The position numbers were made by a program, and so were the translations under genes. 64,000 nt of DNA, taken from Pseudoduganella aquatica (GTDB taxonomy: Bacteria; Pseudomonadota; Gammaproteobacteria; Burkholderiales; Burkholderiaceae_D). Location of the stretch: contig NZ_WWCU01000004.1 of the NCBI RefSeq assembly GCF_009857595.1, positions 124,001 to 188,000 on the forward strand, given 5' to 3'. The notes beneath the pieces were generated by a model. It saw only the letters and a list, made by a program, of their open reading frames with translations, ran no database searches and was not told the origin of the DNA. How positions within the stretch are numbered: position 1 is the stretch's first letter; every line of letters begins with the position of its first letter. Positions 1 through 8,305 of the stretch are shown here, in pieces.

Positions 1-654
1 TGCATGGCCTGTTTGCCCTTGCCGGCCAGCGCAAGGCGCGCAATGGCGGCGCTGGCCGTCGTGGTGTCGCTGGCGCTGATGGCGGGCGGCACCTGGCGCC
101 AATACCGCATCAAGCAGCAGCTGGCGCCGTTGGCGGAGGTGGAACAGCTGGTGCCGCCGCATTGCACGGTGCTGCCGCTGGTGCTGGACGACGGAGGCGC
201 CTGGGCCACGGGCATGTCCTTGCCGCCCAAGTATCGCCCGTTCTTCCAGGCCGCCAGCCGGCTGGAGTTGCGCGGCGACCGCGTGGCGCTGTTCAACTAT
301 CTGGCGCGGCTGCAAGTCTATCCGGTGCACTTCGTGCCGGGGCAGGACACGCAGGCGCTGCTGTTCCATTGGCGCCCGCAGCAGGAAGCCACGGACTTGA
401 CGCGCATCGATATTGCGGGATACGAGCAGGCCAGCGGCCAGGCGGTGGATTACGTGCTGCAATGGGGCGCGCTGGCGTCGGCGCCGGCGCCCTTGCAGGC
501 GGAAGTGCTGCGCGCCACGGCAAGCTACACGCCGGTCTATGCCACGCCTGACGGCAAGGTGAGGCTGTTCCGGCGCAATGCGGCCAGCGCCTCCTACGCC
601 ACGCCCCGCAGCCGCTGCACCGCACTGGACTCGCGCAGCTTGCCAACCGTATAA
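1..654 (+). CDS. C-terminal part of a membrane-anchored protein (5' end outside window)
   Basis: The reading frame is open at the left edge, so the first ATG seen (base 4) need not be the start. The visible 217 residues begin with one hydrophobic helix (about residues 12-28 from that ATG), followed by a mostly soluble domain with several Trp, Tyr and Arg and ending in SLPTV. The layout resembles the end of a polytopic membrane protein whose last helix carries a periplasmic domain, as in some uncharacterised glycosyltransferase-like membrane proteins, but I do not recognise the family. A cobalamin riboswitch begins only 12 bases after the stop, so the next gene is transcribed separately. Confidence 0.5.
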   Translation, partial: CMACLPLPASARRAMAALAVVVSLALMAGGTWRQYRIKQQLAPLAEVEQLVPPHCTVLPLVLDDGGAWATGMSLPPKYRPFFQAASRLELRGDRVALFNYLARLQVYPVHFVPGQDTQALLFHWRPQQEATDLTRIDIAGYEQASGQAVDYVLQWGALASAPAPLQAEVLRATASYTPVYATPDGKVRLFRRNAASASYATPRSRCTALDSRSLPTV

Positions 655-666
655 TGCGCCCGCTCT

Positions 667-849
667 GGTGCCCGCGCGCGAAATCTCGCCCGCAGTTAAA
701 CGGGAAACACAGGCTGCGCAAGCGGCCGGGTGTGCTGCCCCCGCAACGGTTAGCAAGCGCCGTCTCTTGACGGCAGGCTGTCTCTCTACACCACTGTGCT
801 TCGGCATGGGAAGGTAAGACAGTCACGCTTGCGAGCCCGGATACCGGCC
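667..849 (+). promoter_or_regulatory. Cobalamin (B12) riboswitch
   Basis: All conserved blocks of the cobalamin riboswitch occur in order: GGTGCC at 667, TTAAACGGGAA near 697, the B12-box core GCTGCCCCCGCAACGG near 733, CACTG followed by GGGAAGG near 790-815, and the closing GAGCCCGGATACCGGCC ending at 849. It lies directly upstream of a TonB-dependent receptor, the usual target, where adenosylcobalamin binding lowers expression. I see no clear intrinsic terminator between 850 and 942, so control is probably at translation initiation. Family assignment is confident; the mechanism is inferred. Confidence 0.93.
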
Positions 850-942
850 AGGGCAGGTGGAAGCGTCCGCGCAGGCGGCGCTTTCTTACGCAATCGCGCC
901 TACGGGGAAGTGGGGAGGATTGCCGCTCCGTAGGATCATTCC

Positions 943-2940
943 ATGTTAGATTTACCAATCGAAGGCCCGGTTGCGACCGTGCAGGTGCAAGCGCATTACG
1001 ACAACAGCGTCGGCACCTCGGACGCCGCCAGCCAGGGCGTCGTCACCGCCGCGCTGATCGCCAACCGGCCCGCACTGCGCCCCGGCGAGCTGCTCGAATT
1101 CGTGCCCGGCGTGATCGTCACCCAGCACAGCGGCGACGGCAAGGCCAACCAGTACTTCCTGCGCGGCTTCAACCTCGACCACGGCACCGACTTCGCCACC
1201 TATGTGGACGGCATGCCCATCAACATGCGCACCCACGCGCACGGCCAGGGCTACACCGACCTGAATTTCCTGATCCCAGAACTGGTGGACCGCATCAGCT
1301 ACAAGAAGGGCGCTTACTATGCCGATGAAGGCGACTTCGCTTCTGCCGGCGCGGCCCGCATGGCCCTGGCCAACAAGCTGAAAGACGGCACCGCAACGCT
1401 GACCGCAGGCGAGGGCCAGTACCTGCGCGGCCTGGTGGCCAACTCCACGCCGCTGGCAGGCGGCAACCTGCTGTACGCGCTGGAACTGGCGCACAACAAC
1501 GGCCCGTGGCAAGTGCCCGAATCGTTCCGCAAGCAGGCCGGCGTGCTGCGCTACAGTGCAGGCCCCAAGGACGACCAGTACAGCGTTACCGCCATGGCCT
1601 ACAAGGGCGCATGGTACGCCAGCAGCCAGATCCCGCAACGCGCGGTTGACAGTGGCGATCTCGATCCTTACGGCACGCTGGATCCTACAGACGGCGGCGT
1701 CACTTCCCGCTACAGCCTGTCCTTCGGCATGAACAAACACAGCGCCGACAGCCAGTTCCAGGCCAGCGCCTACGCAGTCCGTTCCGCCCTCACGCTGTAC
1801 AACAATTTCACCTACTTCCTCGACGACCCGGTCAACGGCGACCAATCGCGCCAGACCGAGCGCCGCAAGATGCTGGGCTTCGACGTGTCGCAAACCTGGT
1901 TCGGCAAGCTGGGCGAGCGGGACATGAGCAACCGCATCGGCCTGCAGGTGCGCCACGACGGTATCGCACCGCTGGCGCTGTACAGCACCGTGCGCCAGCA
2001 GATCCTGCGCACCATCACCGAATCGGCGGTGAAGGAGGGCAGCGCCGGACTGTGGTTGGACAACACCGTGCAATGGACGCCCTGGCTGCGCACCGTGGCC
2101 GGCGCGCGCTACGACAGCTACCGTTTCGACGTGGCCAGCGACATCGCCGAGAACTCCGGCAAGGTCAATGCGCACATCGCCTCGCCCAAGCTGGCCGTGG
2201 TGCTCGGCCCATGGAAGCAGACCGAGTTCTTCCTGAACGCCGGCTCCGGCTTCCACAGCAACGACGCGCGCGGCACCACCGTGCACCTGACGCCCAAGGA
2301 GCGCGAACCTGCCGAGCCGGTCACGCCGCTGGTGCGCACGCGCGGCTCGGAAGTGGGCCTGCGCACCGAGCTGGTGCCCGGCCTGCAAAGCTCGCTCGCC
2401 TTGTGGCGTTTGCGCTCGGCCTCCGAACTGGTGTTCTCGGGCGACGCGGGCGACACCAGCGCCAGCCGGGGCAGCAAGCGTTCGGGTGTGGAGCTGAACA
2501 ATCATTACATCGCCAGCAACTGGCTGCTGTTCGACCTGGACCTGGCCTATTCGCGCGCCCGCTACACCGAGCGAGACGAGGCCGGCGACTACATCCCCGG
2601 CGCGGTGGGCAAGGTGGCCTCGTTCGGCGCCACAATCACCGAGCTGGGCCCGTGGTCCGGCGCCTTCCAGATGCGCTACTTCGGCCCGCGCCCGCTGATC
2701 GAGGACAACAGCAAGCGTTCCGCCTCCAGCGCCATCGCCTACCTGCGCACCAGCTACCGCATCGGCCGCCGCTGGCAACTGTCGCTGGACGTGTTCAACC
2801 TGTTCGGCCGCAAGATCAACGACATCGACTACTACTACGATTCGCGCCTGCCCGGCGAGCCGGCGGAAGGCGTAGGCGACATCCACTACCACCCCGCCGA
2901 GCCGCGCTCCTACCGTCTCACGCTGCGCACGACGTTCTGA
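943..2940 (+). CDS. TonB-dependent outer-membrane receptor under B12 riboswitch control, no visible signal peptide
   Basis: The 665-residue protein has a plug domain (about residues 15-150, with LEFVPGV, FLRGFNLDHGTDFA and YVDGMPINM blocks) and a long beta-barrel ending in the outer-membrane signature TLRTTF with a terminal Phe. By context it imports cobalamin or a precursor, although it does not look like classical BtuB. The predicted start MLDLPIEGPVATVQV resembles the beginning of a mature receptor: no hydrophobic signal sequence precedes it, an in-frame TAG lies three codons upstream of the ATG, and neither other frame upstream encodes one. A GGGGAGG ribosome-binding-like sequence sits at about 910-916, too far from ATG 943. 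A loss of the signal-peptide segment, or an assembly error, would explain this. No btu or cob genes follow. Confidence 0.85.
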   Translation: MLDLPIEGPVATVQVQAHYDNSVGTSDAASQGVVTAALIANRPALRPGELLEFVPGVIVTQHSGDGKANQYFLRGFNLDHGTDFATYVDGMPINMRTHAHGQGYTDLNFLIPELVDRISYKKGAYYADEGDFASAGAARMALANKLKDGTATLTAGEGQYLRGLVANSTPLAGGNLLYALELAHNNGPWQVPESFRKQAGVLRYSAGPKDDQYSVTAMAYKGAWYASSQIPQRAVDSGDLDPYGTLDPTDGGVTSRYSLSFGMNKHSADSQFQASAYAVRSALTLYNNFTYFLDDPVNGDQSRQTERRKMLGFDVSQTWFGKLGERDMSNRIGLQVRHDGIAPLALYSTVRQQILRTITESAVKEGSAGLWLDNTVQWTPWLRTVAGARYDSYRFDVASDIAENSGKVNAHIASPKLAVVLGPWKQTEFFLNAGSGFHSNDARGTTVHLTPKEREPAEPVTPLVRTRGSEVGLRTELVPGLQSSLALWRLRSASELVFSGDAGDTSASRGSKRSGVELNNHYIASNWLLFDLDLAYSRARYTERDEAGDYIPGAVGKVASFGATITELGPWSGAFQMRYFGPRPLIEDNSKRSASSAIAYLRTSYRIGRRWQLSLDVFNLFGRKINDIDYYYDSRLPGEPAEGVGDIHYHPAEPRSYRLTLRTTF

Positions 2941-3598
2941 TGCTTCACGCCCACAAGCGCTGGCCGATCATGCTGTGCCAGCCCAGGTAGACGCCAGCGG
3001 CGGAATGGAGCAGCGCGTGCAGGCTGGCGAAGCACATGACCGGGAGGATGAATCGAAAGGTTCACGTCGCTGTAGAGAATTCGAGAATTTTGCAGATGAG
3101 AAAGCTGCTATGCTGAATGCCGCAGGCTGGGAGCAGCCAAAAGCGGGCACGTGATTTTTTACCCCAAAAATTTTAAGTAAATGAAGAAATCAAAAGGTTT
3201 TGCATTCGCTGCAGGCATGTTTGGCTTAAGTAGCGCTAGTCTCTGCCTGGGTCACCGATATGGTGCTGCAGGCGGAATGGCCGGAGTTGCCTTTTTGTAT
3301 GCTGTCATTGCATACCGACTGAAAAAGACTGGGCAGTAGCTTCGGGTTTTTCCGCCAAACACGGAGCTTTAGTCACACTGGTGCTTCTGCCTTGGGTGGA
3401 ACGAGACGTCGGTAACCCTGAAGCAGTCCTAAGCATGCTACTTAGACGTGCAATTTCTAGCGGAGCATGCGGCCGTCGCTACTGGTCGCGTTTTGAGGCA
3501 TATCCATTTTGATATAGCTTATAAGAAAATAGGAATTGGTAAGACATACGCTGGGCTCCTAAGATGAAATCCGCAGCTTATGTGGACGGGAGACAGTG
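2941..3598. other. AT-richer intergenic stretch with one small ORF candidate
   Basis: This 658-base gap has visibly lower GC than its surroundings, especially 3060-3560. It holds one plausible small membrane ORF (3181-3339, listed separately). On the minus strand, 3061 down to 2945, a 38-codon frame ending LGWHSMIGQRLWA-stop looks like the tail of a membrane protein without a start; it may be a relic. From 3340 to 3598 I see no convincing gene, terminator or repeat apart from the ribosome-binding site of the next gene. Confidence 0.4.
3181..3339 (+). CDS. Small hypothetical membrane protein (52 aa)
   Basis: An ATG at 3181 opens a 52-codon frame encoding a short basic N-terminus (MKKSKG), a long small-residue hydrophobic run of about 40 residues that could form one or two membrane helices, and a basic end (RLKKTGQ). 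This is the composition of a small inner-membrane protein with positive-inside ends. Codon use is less GC-biased than in neighbouring genes, fitting the AT-richer island. No good Shine-Dalgarno sequence is visible (upstream is ATTTTAAGTAA), so it may not be translated. I recognise no family. Confidence 0.3.
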   Translation: MKKSKGFAFAAGMFGLSSASLCLGHRYGAAGGMAGVAFLYAVIAYRLKKTGQ

Positions 3599-3778
3599 AT
3601 GGCACAGCAGCAACAGCCGAGCAAGGAACAGATTCGGCAATATATGGAAGCGCGGCAGGCACAGCAGTGTCCGCCGCCGTCGATGCCGGAAATCCGGCGC
3701 CAGCTTGGCTGGGGATTGATCGCGGCAAACGAGGCGCCGGCCGAGGCTTGTATTGGCCGGGAGGCCAGTACGGTTTAG
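3599..3778 (+). CDS. Small hypothetical protein, Gln-rich N-terminus (59 aa)
   Basis: The start is ATG 3599 rather than GTG 3596, because GGGAG at 3588-3592 is correctly spaced. The protein is soluble and helix-prone: MAQQQQPSKEQIRQYME, a Cys-Pro-Pro-Pro stretch, then PEIRRQLGWGLI. The block ending in RRQLGW recalls small uncharacterised proteins common in Oxalobacteraceae, from memory only. It precedes the LysE-type exporter by 76 bases with its own ribosome-binding site and could be cotranscribed with it. No function is assigned. Confidence 0.5.
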   Translation: MAQQQQPSKEQIRQYMEARQAQQCPPPSMPEIRRQLGWGLIAANEAPAEACIGREASTV

Positions 3779-3854
3779 CAGGCTTTCTGGGAAAGTGTAC
3801 CGGTACTGTATTGGATGGCTGGGCTAGCATGGGCTTCTTGATAAGGAGAGTTCC

Positions 3855-4454
3855 ATGGACTTGCTGCTGCCGCTGGCCCCGCTGATGACGTTTGCTTTCG
3901 TTTCCTCCATCACGCCCGGACCCAACAACATCATGCTGGCCTCGTCCGGCATCTGGTTTGGTTTTCGCCGCTCCATCCCGCATATGCTGGGCATCACCAT
4001 CGGCTTCGGCGTGCTGCTGGCGATCTGCGCGGTGGGCATAGGCACGCTGGTGATGGCGGTGCCGGCCATGCAGACCATGCTCAAGGTGGCGGGCTCGGCC
4101 TATCTGCTCTACCTGGCCTGGCAGATGCGCGCCATGAACTTCGACCGCGAGGCGGAGCAGGCACACCATCCCATGGGCTTTATGGCGGCGGCCATCTTCC
4201 AGTTCGCCAATCCGAAGGCCTGGATCATGGCCATCACCGGCGGCTCGGCCTTCCTGCCGCAGATGGCGCCAGTATCGCTGGCGATTGCGGTGTATTGCCT
4301 GGTGTTCTGCGCGGTGAATCTACCGTGCATCTCGGTCTGGGCCGGCGCGGGCGCCTTGCTGCGCCGCTTTCTGTCCCGTCTTTTCTGGCAGAAGGTATTT
4401 ACCGCCGTAATGATCTTGCTGACGGCGTATTCCGCGCTGGCGATCTGGCTCTAG
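3855..4454 (+). CDS. LysE/RhtB-family amino-acid exporter
   Basis: This is a 199-residue inner-membrane protein of typical family length with about six hydrophobic helices. The family signature is clear: the N-terminal SSITPGPNN motif (residues 17-25) in the first helix, AYLLYLAWQM after the third helix, and FQFANPKAW near residue 120. Members export small amino acids, homoserine lactones or related metabolites by proton exchange; the substrate here cannot be read from sequence. AAGGAGAG lies seven bases before ATG 3855, a strong ribosome-binding site. It appears to be a single-gene unit or to follow the small gene at 3599. Confidence 0.9.
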   Translation: MDLLLPLAPLMTFAFVSSITPGPNNIMLASSGIWFGFRRSIPHMLGITIGFGVLLAICAVGIGTLVMAVPAMQTMLKVAGSAYLLYLAWQMRAMNFDREAEQAHHPMGFMAAAIFQFANPKAWIMAITGGSAFLPQMAPVSLAIAVYCLVFCAVNLPCISVWAGAGALLRRFLSRLFWQKVFTAVMILLTAYSALAIWL

Positions 4455-4526
4455 CGCAGTCTGCGTGATTGCCTGCGATGGGGGATTGGATTAACCTGCA
4501 TATCCATTCCCACTTCAAAGGACGCC

Positions 4527-5084
4527 ATGAACCATTCCGTGCAAGCCCCTTCTTCCGGCCACGAGCCGTCCCACGCGGAGCTGGACGCCGCATGCAAGCG
4601 GGTGGCGCGGCACTTGGCGGCGCGCCAGCATGTTTCCCGCAACCTGGCGCGCGAGAGCGACGATAGCGCCACGCGCGGCCAGAAGGCGGCCGATGCGGTG
4701 GCCGCTTTCGGCGGTTCGTGGACCTTTATCTGCCTGTTTGCCGCCACGCTGGTGGCCTGGGTCGTGCTGAACTCGGTCATCCTGGTGCGGCACGGTACGC
4801 CTTTCGATCCCTACCCCTACATCCTGCTCAACCTGTTCCTGTCCATGCTGGCCTCGGTGCAGGCGCCCATCATCCTGATGTCGCAGAACCGCCAGGCGCA
4901 AAAGGACAGACTGAGCGTGGAGCACGACTACGAGGTGAACCTGAAGGCGGAAGTGGAGATCCTGCTGCTGCATGAAAAGATAGATCATCTGCGCGAGGTG
5001 CAATGGCGCGAGCTGCTGGCCATGCAGCAACAGCAGATCGATATGCTGAGCAAGATGACCGAGCAGCGCTCCGCCGGACGCTAG
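4527..5084 (+). CDS. DUF1003 family membrane protein
   Basis: The 185-residue protein has a hydrophilic N-terminus, then two membrane helices around residues 65-85 and 97-116 separated by a short loop containing GTPFDPYPYILLNL. The DUF1003 hallmark MSQNRQAQKDRLSVEHDYEV follows the second helix, and the C-terminal region (residues 140-180) is Glu/Gln-rich and probably coiled-coil. The family is conserved but uncharacterised. A CAAAGGA ribosome-binding site precedes ATG 4527. The gene stands alone, with 118 bases before the next operon. Confidence 0.88.
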   Translation: MNHSVQAPSSGHEPSHAELDAACKRVARHLAARQHVSRNLARESDDSATRGQKAADAVAAFGGSWTFICLFAATLVAWVVLNSVILVRHGTPFDPYPYILLNLFLSMLASVQAPIILMSQNRQAQKDRLSVEHDYEVNLKAEVEILLLHEKIDHLREVQWRELLAMQQQQIDMLSKMTEQRSAGR

Positions 5085-5202
5085 CGCGCGGCCCGCCTCT
5101 GTCAAAAGGCAGAGATGGCGCAAAATGGCCTTTTGATCCCGCCGGGCATCGTCCAATAATGTGTTTGCATGTGGACAATAATGCGAACCCTGGGGGATGA
5201 TG

Positions 5203-5661
5203 ATGAGCTATGTAATCAATGTGAACGGCAAAAACCGGACCGCCGACGTGGATGCCGACACGCCGTTGCTGTGGGTGCTGCGCGACGTGTGGCAAATGAC
5301 GGGCACCAAGTTCGGCTGCGGTATGGCCTTATGCGGCGCCTGCACCGTGCACCTGAACGGGCAGGCGGTGCGCTCCTGCGTTACGCCCGTGAGCAGCGTG
5401 GGCAAGGGCAAGGTGGTCACGATAGAGACCATAGGCGCCACGCCGGCGGGCAAGCGCATCCAGGCCGCCTGGGTGGCGCACGACGTGCCGCAGTGCGGCT
5501 ACTGCCAGTCCGGCCAGATCATGTCGGCCACGGCGCTGCTGGCCGCCAATCCCAAGCCCAGCGACAGCGATATCGAACAGGCCATGTCCGGCAATGTGTG
5601 CCGTTGCGGTACTTATGGCCGCATCCGTGCCGCCATCAAAACCGCTGCGCAGAAAGGGTGA
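5203..5661 (+). CDS. 2Fe-2S subunit of a molybdenum hydroxylase (isoquinoline 1-oxidoreductase alpha type)
   Basis: The 152-residue protein has the two-cluster layout of xanthine-dehydrogenase-family small subunits: an N-terminal plant-ferredoxin fold with [15 protein letters not shown] and a further Cys (RSC), then the all-helical domain with [10 protein letters not shown] and [10 protein letters not shown]. It passes electrons from the molybdenum subunit encoded next. Three ATGs occur in a row (5197, 5200, 5203); the TGGGGG ending at 5196 is correctly spaced only for 5203. The gap to the next gene is five bases. Without a medium FAD subunit this is the two-subunit IorAB architecture, whose electron acceptor is usually a cytochrome c or similar carrier. 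Confidence 0.92.
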   Translation: MSYVINVNGKNRTADVDADTPLLWVLRDVWQMTGTKFGCGMALCGACTVHLNGQAVRSCVTPVSSVGKGKVVTIETIGATPAGKRIQAAWVAHDVPQCGYCQSGQIMSATALLAANPKPSDSDIEQAMSGNVCRCGTYGRIRAAIKTAAQKG

Positions 5662-5666
5662 ACGCC

Positions 5667-7823
5667 ATGGATACCCAAACTCGGCAAAGCACCGGCCGGC
5701 GCGCCTTCCTGAAAACCAGCCTGGGCACGGCGGGCGGCCTCGTGCTGTCCTTCTATCTCCCATCCGCCGGGGCTGCGGAGAAGATGGCGCCGGCCGCCGT
5801 CTTTGCGCCCAACGCTTATCTGCGCATCGCCGCCGGCGGCGCTGTGACCGTGGTGTGCCCCTTCGTGGAAATGGGGCAGGGCGCTTACACCGCCATTCCC
5901 ATGCTGCTGGCCGAAGAACTGGAAGTCGATCTGGCCAAGGTGCGCGTGGAGCATGCCCCCGCCGACGAGAAACTGTACGGCCACCCCCTGTTCGGCGCGC
6001 AGCTGACCGGCGCCTCGGCCAGCGTGCGCGGCGCGTGGGAGCCCATGCGCAAGGCCGGCGCGGCGGCGCGCATCATGCTGGTGTCGGCCGCCGCGTCCAC
6101 CTGGGGCGTGGAGCCGTCCAGCTGCGCGGCGGCGCAGGGCGTGGTGACGCACCAGGCCAGCGGCCGCAAGCTGTCCTACGGCGAGTTGGCGGCCAAGGCT
6201 GCGGGCATGCCGGTGCCCAAGGACGTGCCGCTCAAGCCGGCCGCCAGCTTCCGTCTGGTTGGCACGGCGGCCAAGCGGCTGGATGTGCCGTCCAAGACCA
6301 ACGGCACGGCCAAGTTCGGCATCGACGCGCAAGTGCCAGGCATGAAAGTGGCGGCGGTGGCGGCCTGCCCCGTGTTCGGCGGCAAGCTGGCCTCGGTGGA
6401 CGACAGCAAGGCGCGCGCGGTCAAAGGCGTGCGCCAGGTCGTCAAGCTGGACAACGCGGTGGCCGTCATCGCCGACCATACCGGCGCGGCGCGCAAGGGC
6501 CTGGCCGCGCTGGCCATTACGTGGGACGAGGGTCCGAACGCCAAGTTCTCCGGCGCGGAATGGGAACGCCAGCTGGAAGCGGCCATGAAGGGCAAGGGGC
6601 AGATGGCGCTGAACGAGGGGGCCTACGCCAAGCTGGTGGAAGGCGGCGCGCGCCAGGTTGAGGCCACGTATGTAATGCCCTTCCTGGCGCATGCCACCAT
6701 GGAGCCCATGAATTGCACTGTGCAGGTACGCAAGGACGGCGTCGACGTCTGGACCGGCACCCAGGCGGCGGGCCGCGCGCAGGCTTTCGTGGCCAAGGCG
6801 CTCAATGTGGACCCGGCGACGGTGCGCATCAACAACTTCCTGCTGGGCGGCGGTTTCGGCCGCCGGCTGGAGGTGGACTACATCGTGCAGGCGGCGCTGA
6901 TTGCGCGCCAGGTAGCATATCCGGTCAAGGTGATCTGGAGCCGCGAGGAGGACATGCAGCACGATCTTTACCGTCCGCTGTACCGGGACGAGCTGGCCAT
7001 GGCGCTGGATGCGCAGGGTAAGCCGGTAGGCTTCCGCCACCGCTTCGCCGGCTCAGCCATCGAAGCGCGCTATGCGCCGATGTGGATGAAGGACGGCATC
7101 GACACCGACGCCATCGACGCCGCCGCCAGTCCCTACGACTTCGCCCACAAGGTGGTGGAGTTCCATCCGGTGGAAACGGCCGTGCCGACCGGCTTCTGGC
7201 GCGGCGTGGGGCCGACGCACAATACCTTCGTCATCGAAGGCTTCATGGATGAGCTGGCCGTCGCCGCCAAGGCCGATCCACTGGCCTACCGGCGCGCGGT
7301 GCTGAGCAAGGAGCCGCGCGCGCTGGCGGTGCTGGAGCTGGCAGCGCAGAAGGCGGGCTGGGGCAAGACCATGGCGCCGGGCAGCGGCATGGGCATGGCG
7401 TTGGCGGTGGCCTGGGGCAGCTACGCGGCCTGCGTGATCGAGGTGGCGGTGGACCCGGCCGGCCAGGTCAGCCTGAAGCGCGTGGTGGCGGCGATAGACT
7501 GCGGCCAGGCCGTGCATACGGACGGCGTGATTGCGCAGATCGAGAGCGGCAGCGTGTACGGGCTGACGGCGGCGCTGTACGGCAAGCTGACGCTGGAGAA
7601 CGGCCGCGTCGCCCAAAGCAATTTCCACGACTACCCGGTGCTGCGCATGAACGAGGTGCCGCCCATCGAGGCGCACCTGGTGAAAAGCGGGGAGGCGCCC
7701 GGCGGCGTGGGCGAGATCGGCTGCGCCATGGTGGCGCCGGCGCTGGTGAACGCGGTGTTCGCGGCCACGGGAAAACGCCTGCGCCGCCTGCCGGTGGAGG
7801 CGGAACAGCTGAAACAGGCGTAA
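5667..7823 (+). CDS. Tat-exported molybdopterin-binding subunit of a molybdenum hydroxylase (isoquinoline 1-oxidoreductase beta type)
   Basis: The product is 718 residues. The N-terminus carries a twin-arginine signal (TGRRAFLKTS followed by a hydrophobic stretch ending SAGAAE), so the heterodimer is exported folded, with its partner carried along. Downstream are repeated xanthine-dehydrogenase molybdopterin domains with FVEMGQGAYTAIPMLLAEEL near residue 70, GGGFGRRLEVDY near 395 and GGVGEIGCAMVAPA near the end, where the Glu is the expected catalytic base. It would hydroxylate an N-heterocycle or oxidise an aldehyde; the substrate is unknown. ATG 5667 is chosen because it gives a complete Tat signal and follows the small subunit directly. 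No XdhC-type maturation gene is in the window. Confidence 0.9.
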   Translation: MDTQTRQSTGRRAFLKTSLGTAGGLVLSFYLPSAGAAEKMAPAAVFAPNAYLRIAAGGAVTVVCPFVEMGQGAYTAIPMLLAEELEVDLAKVRVEHAPADEKLYGHPLFGAQLTGASASVRGAWEPMRKAGAAARIMLVSAAASTWGVEPSSCAAAQGVVTHQASGRKLSYGELAAKAAGMPVPKDVPLKPAASFRLVGTAAKRLDVPSKTNGTAKFGIDAQVPGMKVAAVAACPVFGGKLASVDDSKARAVKGVRQVVKLDNAVAVIADHTGAARKGLAALAITWDEGPNAKFSGAEWERQLEAAMKGKGQMALNEGAYAKLVEGGARQVEATYVMPFLAHATMEPMNCTVQVRKDGVDVWTGTQAAGRAQAFVAKALNVDPATVRINNFLLGGGFGRRLEVDYIVQAALIARQVAYPVKVIWSREEDMQHDLYRPLYRDELAMALDAQGKPVGFRHRFAGSAIEARYAPMWMKDGIDTDAIDAAASPYDFAHKVVEFHPVETAVPTGFWRGVGPTHNTFVIEGFMDELAVAAKADPLAYRRAVLSKEPRALAVLELAAQKAGWGKTMAPGSGMGMALAVAWGSYAACVIEVAVDPAGQVSLKRVVAAIDCGQAVHTDGVIAQIESGSVYGLTAALYGKLTLENGRVAQSNFHDYPVLRMNEVPPIEAHLVKSGEAPGGVGEIGCAMVAPALVNAVFAATGKRLRRLPVEAEQLKQA

Positions 7824-7831
7824 AGGGGAGC

Positions 7832-8239
7832 TTAGTCGCGCGGGGCTGCCGGCAGTTGCGCCAGCACCTTGCGCAGCGCGCCGTGGGCCATGGCGACCTC
7901 GGGCGAGTCGTGCAGCATGGCGTTGTAGCGCTGGCGGAAATCGTCGTCGGAGGCGGGCAGGGGGCCGACCAGGCCTTCGACTTCGGTGCGGAAGCGGCGT
8001 TCCAGGTCGACCACCAGCGCTTCCTCGTCGTCCAGGCATTCGTCCAGTGTGCTGATCACGCCGGACAGCTTTTGCAGCCAGGCGAAGTGCGGATGGCTGG
8101 TGACGAGCTGCAGGTGCTCCAGGGCGCTGCCCACATTGCCGAAATACTGGGTTTCCACATCCAGCAATGCTTTGTGCAGCGTCCTGAGGGCGCGCGACAG
8201 GTGTTGCAGGTCGCTGCGCAGGGTTTTTCCTTCGATCAT
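7832..8239 (-). CDS. Hypothetical helical protein (135 aa)
   Basis: The frame could begin at 8284, but ATG 8239 (MIEGKTLRSDLQHLSRAL) has GGAG correctly placed upstream and is preferred. The protein has no signal peptide or membrane helix and is rich in Leu, Glu and Asp with His-rich turns (TSHPHFAWLQK), suggesting a helical bundle. Repeated acidic stretches such as LDECLDDEEALVVDLE stand out. It ends eight bases from the convergent molybdenum hydroxylase gene. I do not recognise a family. Confidence 0.65.
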   Translation of the reverse strand: MIEGKTLRSDLQHLSRALRTLHKALLDVETQYFGNVGSALEHLQLVTSHPHFAWLQKLSGVISTLDECLDDEEALVVDLERRFRTEVEGLVGPLPASDDDFRQRYNAMLHDSPEVAMAHGALRKVLAQLPAAPRD

Positions 8240-8305
8240 ATCCGGCTCCGGCTTAATGTTGACTGAACCGCCATCATAAGCCATCGCCGGATTTGCGGCG
8301 CTCTG

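Noticed and set aside
952..2892. A 646-codon open frame on the minus strand opposite the B12-type receptor
   Set aside because: No domain motifs, Val/Ala/Gln/His-rich composition typical of a GC-driven shadow frame.
5169..5666. Upstream extension of the molybdopterin subunit frame
   Set aside because: The extension overlaps the 2Fe-2S gene and reads as Arg-rich non-protein sequence; ATG 5667 gives a proper Tat signal.
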